Below are positions 5,748 through 10,937 of a stretch of 10,937 nt of DNA, piece by piece (the stretch's first letter is position 1; each line of letters opens with the position of its first letter). The notes under the pieces were generated by a model. That model made no database searches, had not been told where the DNA came from, and worked only from the letters and a program-made list of their open reading frames with translations. The stretch comes from SIG710 sp045605745 (GTDB lineage: Bacteria; Bacillota; Clostridia; Oscillospirales; CAG-272): positions 1-10,937 of the forward strand of contig JAZUQN010000138.1 of assembly GCA_045605745.1 (NCBI GenBank). Direction: 5' to 3'. The translations under genes and the position numbers were made by a program.

Positions 5748-7535
5748 ATGGCTAAGTTGCTTACAAATAATGATAAGCGCACCTGCTATTGTGCTGAGCT
5801 TTCCGAGAGCGATATCGGAAAAAAGGTCTGTGTTATGGGCTGGGTTCAGAGACAGAGAGACCTTGGAGCGCTTATTTTCATTGATCTTCGTGATAGAAGC
5901 GGTATTATTCAGCTTGCCTTTGATGAGGATACCGATAAAGAGATTTTTGATGAGGCTTTTTCCGTTAGAAGTGAATTTGTGCTTTGTGCTCACGGAGTGG
6001 TGCGTGCTCGCTCATCTGTGAACCCCAACATTCCAACAGGTATGATTGAAATTGCAGTAAGCGAGCTCAAGGTGCTTTCAAGTGCACAAACCCCTCCCTT
6101 TGAGATCACTCCCGATAGCAAGGTCAACCCCGAGCTTCGACTAAAGCACCGCTATCTTGATCTTCGTCGCCCCGATATGCAGGGCAATATCATAGCTCGC
6201 TCAAAGATCACAAAGATAGCTAGAGATTATTATGCAGATAATGGCTTTATAGATATCGAAACGCCTTGCCTTATTAAGCCTTCTCCGGAGGGCGCCAGAG
6301 ACTATCTTGTTCCTTCCCGTGTGCATCCCGGTCGTTTCTATGCTCTGCCACAGTCGCCTCAGCTTTATAAGCAGCTTCTTATGGTTTCGGGCTTCGACCG
6401 CTATTTCCAGATTGCTCGTTGCTTCCGTGACGAGGACCTGCGTGCAGACCGTCAGCCTGAGTTTACCCAGCTTGATACTGAGATGTCCTTTGCAACAGCA
6501 GAGGATGTTATGGCAATGCACGAGGGCTTTATCAAGTACCTTTGGAAGGAATATTTCGGCTGCGAGCTCGGTTATGACTTTATAAAAATGCCTTACCGTG
6601 AGGCAATGGATCGCTTTGGCTCGGATAAGCCTGATATTAGATTTGGATTTGAGCTTCGAGATCTTTCCTCTGTTCTTGCAAATTGCGAATTTAAGGTTTT
6701 TGCAGGTGCAATTGCTGATGGTGGCTCTGTTCGTGCAATAAATGTTAAGGGCGGCGCTAAGTTTACTCGCAAAGAAATAGATTCTCTCACAGAATATGTT
6801 AAAACATATAAGGCAAAGGGCCTTGCTTGGCTTAAATGGGCAGAGACCGGAGAGATATCCTCCTCTTATGCAAAGTTCCTGACAGATGCTGAAAACGAGG
6901 CTATCAAGGCGGCAATGGAGGCGGAGGCAGGCGACCTTATTCTTATCGTTGCCGATAAAAACAAGGTTGTTTTCGATGCACTCGGAAATCTCCGCTGCGA
7001 ATGTGCCAAGAGACTTGGTCTTCTTGACCCCCATGATTTCAAATTCCTGTGGGTAACAGAATTTCCTTTGCTTGAATGGAGTGAGGATGACGGACGCTTC
7101 TATGCAATGCACCATCCTTTCACCTCTCCTATGGATGAGGATATGCAGTATATCGAAAGCGATCCCGGCAGAGTTCGTGCAAAAGCTTATGATATAGTTC
7201 TTAACGGAACAGAGCTTGGTGGCGGATCGGTTCGTATCCACAGCGAGGATATACAGAAGAAGATGTTTGAAATTCTTGGTTTGACTATTGAAGAAGCAAA
7301 CGAGAAATTCGGATATCTGCTTGAAGCCTTTAAATATGGTGTTCCTCCCCATGCCGGACTTGCGTTTGGTCTTGACCGACTTGTTACGCTTCTTCTCGGA
7401 CTTGAGGATATCCGTGATGTTATTGCCTTCCCAAAGGTTCAGAACGCAAGCGAGCTTATGTCCGGTGCCCCCGGCCCTGCTGATCCAAAGGGACTTGACG
7501 AGCTTTGCATAGCGGTTACGAAATCCGAAGAATGA
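5748..7535 (+). CDS. aspS: aspartate--tRNA ligase
   Basis: This is a full-length (595-residue) bacterial-type class II aspartyl-tRNA synthetase that charges tRNA-Asp in the cytoplasm using ATP. The N-terminal OB-fold anticodon-binding domain spans about 1-110 (GWVQRQRDLGALIFIDLRDR at 31-50). The catalytic core has class II motif 2, FRDEDLRADRQPEFTQLD (226-243), and motif 3 in GLAFGLDRL (537-545). The bacterial GAD insertion lies at about 290-410, and the flipping-loop and substrate region includes PQSPQLYKQLL (201-211). Leu39 in RDLG matches the discriminating E. coli-like form rather than the His of the non-discriminating Pseudomonas form, so it probably charges only tRNA-Asp. It has its own consensus promoter, and the isomerase-like gene follows on the same strand. 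Confidence 0.98.
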   Translation: MAKLLTNNDKRTCYCAELSESDIGKKVCVMGWVQRQRDLGALIFIDLRDRSGIIQLAFDEDTDKEIFDEAFSVRSEFVLCAHGVVRARSSVNPNIPTGMIEIAVSELKVLSSAQTPPFEITPDSKVNPELRLKHRYLDLRRPDMQGNIIARSKITKIARDYYADNGFIDIETPCLIKPSPEGARDYLVPSRVHPGRFYALPQSPQLYKQLLMVSGFDRYFQIARCFRDEDLRADRQPEFTQLDTEMSFATAEDVMAMHEGFIKYLWKEYFGCELGYDFIKMPYREAMDRFGSDKPDIRFGFELRDLSSVLANCEFKVFAGAIADGGSVRAINVKGGAKFTRKEIDSLTEYVKTYKAKGLAWLKWAETGEISSSYAKFLTDAENEAIKAAMEAEAGDLILIVADKNKVVFDALGNLRCECAKRLGLLDPHDFKFLWVTEFPLLEWSEDDGRFYAMHHPFTSPMDEDMQYIESDPGRVRAKAYDIVLNGTELGGGSVRIHSEDIQKKMFEILGLTIEEANEKFGYLLEAFKYGVPPHAGLAFGLDRLVTLLLGLEDIRDVIAFPKVQNASELMSGAPGPADPKGLDELCIAVTKSEE

Positions 7536-7554
7536 TAGACTGATTGTTTTAAAA

Positions 7555-7602
7555 TTTAAAGAGGGCTGTGGCACTTTAGGTGTTTCAGCTCTTGACTTTA
7601 AA
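7555..7602 (+). promoter_or_regulatory. structured spacer hairpin between aspS and the isomerase-like gene
   Basis: TTTAAAG (7555-7561) pairs with CTTTAAA (7596-7602). Directly inside, AGGGCTG (7562-7568) pairs with CAGCTCT (7586-7592) with one G-U pair, leaving a 3-base bulge (7593-7595) and a 17-base loop. This is 14 bp in total. No T-run follows, so it is not a normal terminator. The ribosome site of the next gene begins 8 bases later. It could be an RNA-processing or stability element, or an attenuator. No promoter is obvious in the 88-base gap. Confidence 0.45.
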
Positions 7603-7623
7603 TATGTAAAAAGGAGCGGAAAA

Positions 7624-8454
7624 ATGAAAAAATGGCAGCTTGCAGTGTCCTCCTGCTTTTTTGGAGATCCTGATGAAAATGCATTTAAGATTTGCTCAGA
7701 GCACGGTGCTTTGCTTGAGGTTTCCGAGGGAGATTTGGCAATTGCCAAAAGGCTCGATTGGGAGGAGCTTGGAGCGCTTTCAGAAAAATACGGCGTCGAT
7801 ATATGGTCATATCATATGCCCTTTTATCCCATTGATGCTTCTGCCGCCGATGAAGAGGTCAGAAAAAAGAATGTTGAAATTTTTTTGGAGCTTGGAAAAA
7901 GGGCGGCTGAGGCAGGCGTGAAAAAATTTGTTTTTCATCCCAGTGGAGAGCCTGTTCCCCTTGATGTAGAGGGCAGGAGACATCGCATGGAGCAAGCAAA
8001 GAAGAGCTTTTCGGAGCTGGCTGAAATCTTTGATAGCTTTGGCGGTCAGGTGCTTATAGAGGATCTGCCTCGTTCGTGCTTAGGTCATAATTCAAGGGAA
8101 ATTGCTGAGATACTTTCTGTGGATGATAGGATAGGGGTTATTTTTGATACAAATCACCTTTTGGAGCAGGACAATATAGATTTTGTCAGGGAAGTTGGAG
8201 ACAAAATTGTTTCAACACATTTTTCTGATTATGATTTTATTGATGAAAGGCATTATCTGCCCGGAGAGGGAAGGATCGATTGGCCAGCTTTGATGAAGGC
8301 ACTTGACGAGGCTTCATATAAAGGGCCTATTCTATATGAAATAGGAAGTCTGAATTTTGGAAAGCAGCCGCGCAAAGCTCCGCTGACGATTGAAGATTTG
8401 ATTAAAAACCGTGAGGAACTTGTAAGCTTTAAAGCTCCAACACCGCATTATTAA
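7624..8454 (+). CDS. sugar phosphate isomerase/epimerase-like TIM-barrel protein
   Basis: This 276-residue protein belongs to the xylose isomerase-like/AP endonuclease 2 TIM-barrel superfamily. Candidate divalent-metal ligands sit at strand ends in the expected order: Glu146 (VLIEDLPR), Asp175 and His178 (VIFDTNHLL), His199 (VSTHFSDYD), possibly His210 (DERHYLPGEGRIDW) and Glu239 (ILYEIGS). His64 (YHMPF) and His105 (FHPSG) are further conserved-looking positions. The HxxPGEGxIDW stretch is common among sugar isomerases/epimerases of this fold. The substrate cannot be named, and no sugar transport or kinase gene is nearby. The start ATG at 7624 follows AAGGAG by about 8 bases. It lies 88 bases after aspS on the same strand across a hairpin, so it may be read from the aspS promoter. 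No signal peptide is visible. Confidence 0.9.
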   Translation: MKKWQLAVSSCFFGDPDENAFKICSEHGALLEVSEGDLAIAKRLDWEELGALSEKYGVDIWSYHMPFYPIDASAADEEVRKKNVEIFLELGKRAAEAGVKKFVFHPSGEPVPLDVEGRRHRMEQAKKSFSELAEIFDSFGGQVLIEDLPRSCLGHNSREIAEILSVDDRIGVIFDTNHLLEQDNIDFVREVGDKIVSTHFSDYDFIDERHYLPGEGRIDWPALMKALDEASYKGPILYEIGSLNFGKQPRKAPLTIEDLIKNREELVSFKAPTPHY

Positions 8455-8467
8455 AATTGAATTATTA

Positions 8468-8501
8468 AAAGGTGCTGACCGCAGAATCGGTCAGCACCTT
8501 T
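8468..8501. terminator. hairpin terminator after the isomerase-like gene
   Basis: AAAGGTGCTGACC (8468-8480) and GGTCAGCACCTTT (8489-8501) form a perfect 13-bp stem with an 8-base loop, 14 bases past the stop codon. On the plus strand the T-run is short (CCTTTGCG). On the minus strand it is longer (CCTTTTAATAATT). It therefore probably ends rightward transcription of the isomerase gene, and may also stop leftward transcription. Confidence 0.75.
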
Positions 8502-8522
8502 GCGAAGAAGAAATAGATTTTG

Positions 8523-8638
8523 ATTTATCGGGGAGATGCCTTTTCACAAACAAGAGCACACTGCTCTCGTCTGTGATAAGCGATTGCTAAGCAGAATTTT
8601 CGCAGTGTGCTCTTGTCAAATTAAACTCCCCGATAAAT
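8523..8638. repeat. two-tier 116-base inverted-repeat element
   Basis: An outer perfect 13-bp stem, ATTTATCGGGGAG (8523-8535) with CTCCCCGATAAAT (8626-8638), encloses an asymmetric internal loop (15 and 10 bases). Inside is a perfect 14-bp stem, CAAGAGCACACTGC (8551-8564) with GCAGTGTGCTCTTG (8602-8615), capped by a 37-base loop. The left arm of the inner stem can instead fold on itself: AGAGCA (8553-8558) with TGCTCT (8562-8567). A TGTTTTTCG stretch follows on the plus strand. No open frame or ribosome site is present. It could be a structured RNA in the 3' region of the isomerase transcript, a small RNA, or a MITE-like palindromic element. It does not match 6S, SRP RNA or tmRNA signatures that I know. 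Confidence 0.7.
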
Positions 8639-8663
8639 TCCTGTTTTTCGTGTGGTTTCCTAT

Positions 8664-8700
8664 ACGCAAAGACCGAGCCATGTGGCTCGGTCTTTTGCGT
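8664..8700. terminator. bidirectional terminator, mainly for the ABC transporter gene
   Basis: ACGCAAAGACCGAGCC (8664-8679) pairs with 8684-8700, a 16-bp stem with a single bulged T, around a 4-base loop (ATGT). It lies 5 bases past the stop of the leftward ABC gene and is the third hairpin in the convergent gap. T-runs within the outer stem exist on both strands (TCTTTTGCG and TCTTTGCG). Confidence 0.8.
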
Positions 8701-8705
8701 TGATA

Positions 8706-10535
8706 TCAGTTTTTAAGCTGACTTTCCATATTCTCAGAAACATTTATATCACTAAGCGTTTTAAGCTCATAAAATTTGCCCTTCTTTTCCATAAGCTCGT
8801 CATATGTGCCAATCTCAACACACCTTCCCTGATCCATAACAACTATCCTGTCTGCATCACGAATTGTGGAAAGTCTATGGGCAACTATAAATGTAGTTCG
8901 GTTTTTGATAAGCTCGGAAATTGCCTTTTGAACATGAAATTCCGAAATATTATCGAGAGCACTTGTAGCTTCGTCAAGTATAAGTATTCTCGGGTCTCGT
9001 ATGAGGGCTCTTGCAATGCAAATTCGCTGCTTTTGTCCGCCCGAAAGCTTGCCTCCGTTTTCTCCTATCATTGTGTCAAGACCATCAGGAAGAGATGGGA
9101 GAAATTCATTGATATTTGCAAGCTCCAATACTTCATTCAGCCGTTTTTCGCTAACCCCAGGCATACCGAAGGTTATGTTATCTCTTATAGTTCCTGTCAT
9201 AAGAATACTGTTTTGGGGAACAACCGAAATAAAATGCCTGTAATCGCTCATCGAAAGTGTCTCAACAGGCTTTCCGTCGATGAGATATTGACCCGATGTT
9301 GGCTGCATAAAGCCGATTATCATGTTCATAATGGTTGATTTGCCCGAACCGGAGCCGCCCACAAAGGCAACACATTCTCCAGGCCGTACTTCAAGATTAA
9401 GATTTTTAATCGTATCTTCGTTTGAGCCGGGATACCGATAGCATACATTGTCAAGCTTCAAGTGTCCGTGGACATACCTGAGCTTTATCTTGCCGCGATC
9501 GTCCTCGACGTCGTTTGAAAACATGATCTCAGAAACTGAGCGCACAGATTCAAGACCCTTTGTAAGCTCAGGCAGCATTGCAACAAGGGTATTTATTCTG
9601 CCGGCTATCTGACTGAACAAATTGGTAAACAGAACAATATCTCCGATCCCGATAATGCCCTTATAGGCAAGATAAGCGTTGAAAAGCAGGTTCGTCAGGC
9701 TGAAAATGTTTTGGGCTATATAAAGTGAAGAGGAAAAATATGCATTTATTCTGTCAACCTCAAGAGCTTTGATTCTAAGTCCCTTGATCTTCGCATCAAG
9801 CTTGATAAGCTCCTCTTCTTCAAGCCCGTGAGCCTTGGTTACCGGTATCATGCTGATCATTTCGGAAACCTGTGCACTCATTAGCTCATTTTCTCTCCTA
9901 AAGCCTGCGTTTGCAGATCGCAAGGTCTTTCTAAAAAATTTTATAAAAAGAACCTGCAAAGGGACGATCAAAGCAAAGAACACTGCAACTATCCAGCTTT
10001 TTCTAACAACAATAAAAATATTGATGATGAGCATCATAATGGTAGGGAATATCGATTTAACTATCTGATTGTTCAGCAGTTCCATAGACTCAATATCTCG
10101 AATGAATTTTGATTGAACTCTACCGCTTTCGATTTCCTTGTGATATGTTATCGACAGGTGCTGGAGCTTTCTTATCAGTGTGCGGCGTAGACCGGCAGAG
10201 GTTGTGCGCAGCATATTGTCGGTATATTTTGAATAGAGTACATGGCTTGGTATATGGATAATATAAAGAGCCACAAGAAGCGCGGCGTTTTTTATGATCA
10301 ATGTTAAAACGCCATCTCCCGGAGAGGTTAACGCGTTGATGATGTTCGCTGTTACGATAGGGGTTATAACATTAATAATGTCCTTGATGCTGAACATGAT
10401 TGTTGAGAGCAGTATCTTAAAGGAATTCTGCCTTAGCAATTTAGCAATGACACGGGTGCTGCCGTTTTTCTTTTCGGCTTCCTCTTCAAAAAGCTTTTCA
10501 TAATCGGGTAATTGCGTACGGTTCTTTGTGCTCAT
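8706..10535 (-). CDS. ABC transporter, fused membrane and ATPase domains (exporter type)
   Basis: This 609-residue half-transporter has one membrane domain (about 35-325, six likely helices near 38-65, 77-100, 160-178, 180-200, 265-290 and 295-320) followed by an ATPase domain (about 355-590). The ATPase shows an aromatic A-loop region at YRYPG (366-370), Walker A GGSGSGKST (393-401), the Q-loop at Gln441, signature LSGGQ (497-501), Walker B ILILDEA (517-523) with Glu522, and the H-loop at His553. All catalytic residues are intact. This is the MsbA/LmrA/BmrA-like exporter layout and should work as a homodimer, because no partner gene is adjacent. The substrate (drug, lipid or peptide) is unknown. 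The start is ATG 10535, with GGGAGGA 6 bases upstream; an ATG at 10550 overlaps that ribosome site and is unlikely. Confidence 0.95.
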   Translation of the reverse strand: MSTKNRTQLPDYEKLFEEEAEKKNGSTRVIAKLLRQNSFKILLSTIMFSIKDIINVITPIVTANIINALTSPGDGVLTLIIKNAALLVALYIIHIPSHVLYSKYTDNMLRTTSAGLRRTLIRKLQHLSITYHKEIESGRVQSKFIRDIESMELLNNQIVKSIFPTIMMLIINIFIVVRKSWIVAVFFALIVPLQVLFIKFFRKTLRSANAGFRRENELMSAQVSEMISMIPVTKAHGLEEEELIKLDAKIKGLRIKALEVDRINAYFSSSLYIAQNIFSLTNLLFNAYLAYKGIIGIGDIVLFTNLFSQIAGRINTLVAMLPELTKGLESVRSVSEIMFSNDVEDDRGKIKLRYVHGHLKLDNVCYRYPGSNEDTIKNLNLEVRPGECVAFVGGSGSGKSTIMNMIIGFMQPTSGQYLIDGKPVETLSMSDYRHFISVVPQNSILMTGTIRDNITFGMPGVSEKRLNEVLELANINEFLPSLPDGLDTMIGENGGKLSGGQKQRICIARALIRDPRILILDEATSALDNISEFHVQKAISELIKNRTTFIVAHRLSTIRDADRIVVMDQGRCVEIGTYDELMEKKGKFYELKTLSDINVSENMESQLKN

Positions 10536-10616
10536 AACACATCCTCCCATTTTCGCTTGCTTGTGGCTTTGTTATTAAATTTTATTTAGCGGTGCAGAAA
10601 TCACCTGCTTGCGCTC

Positions 10617-10644
10617 ATTATACACCAAGGAGAAAATTTGTCAA
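10617..10644 (-). promoter_or_regulatory. promoter of the ABC transporter gene
   Basis: On the minus strand perfect TTGACA (10644-10639) and TATAAT (10622-10617) hexamers are 16 bases apart, with TG directly before the -10. The start would be near 10610, giving a leader of about 75 bases. The leader contains a small GC-containing palindrome near 10590-10612 (GGTG/CACC) and ends in the GGGAGGA ribosome site. The arrangement closely parallels the aspS promoter in this window. Confidence 0.85.
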
Positions 10645-10710
10645 GTGGTTTTTGGAAAATAAATGAACTTTTTCCTTTGTCCAGCGGGAGTTTATCGAGC
10701 TGTTGTGGTG

Positions 10711-10917
10711 ACAAAACTGTTAAAGTTTTGCTCAAGCTTTTTCAAAAGCTTGTGGAAGCCGGCGTTGTCGCCTCGTCGCCTCTGCGGAGGCGAAAAGCCC
10801 CGAGCGGCGCTTTCTTTTTGCCGAAGGATTTTGATAAATGAACGGACATATTTTCTGTGAAAATATGTCAAACGATGCAATGAGAAATTCACCAAACCAA
10901 TAAACTTCACGCATCGT
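10711..10917. repeat. gene-free region with a chain of five palindromes
   Basis: No supported gene lies between the ABC promoter and the right window edge. Successive inverted repeats are CAAAACT/AGTTTTG (10712-10730), CAAGCTTTT/AAAAGCTTG (10733-10752, 2-base loop), TCGCCTC/GAGGCGA (10776-10793), ACATATTTTC/GAAAATATGT (10846-10868, 3-base loop) and ACGATGC/GCATCGT (10872-10917, long loop). A T-rich stretch follows the last (GATTTTTCTTTG). The composition switches between AT-rich and GC-rich blocks. From memory, stretches such as GTTTTGCTCAAGC followed by an AAAAGCTTG palindrome recur between genes in Clostridia, so this is probably a dispersed intergenic repeat, possibly with a terminator at its right end. 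Confidence 0.5.
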
Positions 10918-10937
10918 GATTTTTCTTTGCGCCTGTT

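Noticed and set aside
6201..7748. 515-residue minus-strand open frame opposite aspS
   Set aside because: It is antisense to a complete, unmistakable aspS gene, has low-complexity content and no recognisable family. It is a by-product of codon usage.
8523..8638. 6S RNA, SRP RNA or tmRNA
   Set aside because: The length is too short for 6S and tmRNA, the GGAAGGAAGCA-type SRP apical motif is absent, and no clear promoter precedes it on either strand.
8652..9338. 228-residue plus-strand frame opposite the ABC ATPase domain
   Set aside because: It starts within the terminator region and runs antisense to the conserved ATPase motifs. The translation resembles no family.
10536..10550. ABC transporter start at ATG 10550
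   Set aside because: The ATG forms part of the GGGAGGA ribosome site serving the ATG at 10535, and has no good site of its own.
10561..10606. Leader peptide before the ABC gene (GTG-started, about 9 codons)
   Set aside because: It has no ribosome site and an arbitrary sequence. It cannot be told apart from chance in a 75-base leader.
10692..10914. Short overlapping frames on both strands at the right end
   Set aside because: They translate palindromic, composition-shifting DNA, several frames are open at once, and none has a ribosome site or family resemblance.

Overview
The window looks like chromosomal DNA from a low-GC Gram-positive bacterium of the class Clostridia, probably an uncultured Oscillospiraceae/Ruminococcaceae-type gut anaerobe. 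The reasons are strong AGGAG-type ribosome binding sites, near-consensus TTGACA/TATAAT promoters, a CCA-encoding tRNA gene, Clostridia-like proteins (a PflX-like radical SAM protein, a DUF378 protein), and intergenic spaces rich in small palindromes. The assignment comes from protein and style recognition only, not from a database search.

Layout. Positions 1-24 may hold the first codons of a leftward gene. Positions 72-257 are an array of mini-hairpins with constant linkers. It is followed by a terminator and a leftward tRNA-Glu(CUC) with its own promoter. A leftward cluster follows: prfC (release factor 3), a PflX-like radical SAM gene that starts 4 bases after the prfC stop, and a small DUF378 membrane protein gene, ending in a hairpin at 471-508. 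An AraC-family regulator (leftward) and an FAD-dependent oxidoreductase (rightward) form a divergent pair. Their promoters appear to share one -35 element around 4224-4230.

Rightward from 5748 come aspS (aspartyl-tRNA synthetase, own consensus promoter) and, 88 bases later across a structured spacer, a TIM-barrel sugar phosphate isomerase/epimerase-like gene. The convergent space 8455-8705 is almost filled by three hairpins, including a two-tier 116-base structure. A leftward ABC exporter half-transporter fused to its ATPase occupies 8706-10535 and has a consensus promoter. The last roughly 290 bases have no credible gene but carry a chain of palindromes that resembles a dispersed intergenic repeat.

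The coding content is mostly housekeeping: translation (tRNA-Glu, RF3, AspRS), one export function, one catabolic or redox gene with its regulator, and two proteins of unknown role. No phage, CRISPR, transposase or defence gene is visible. The most unusual material is non-coding. It comprises the symmetric hairpin array beside the tRNA, the two-tier hairpin between the isomerase and the ABC transporter, and the back-to-back promoter of the AraC/oxidoreductase pair.
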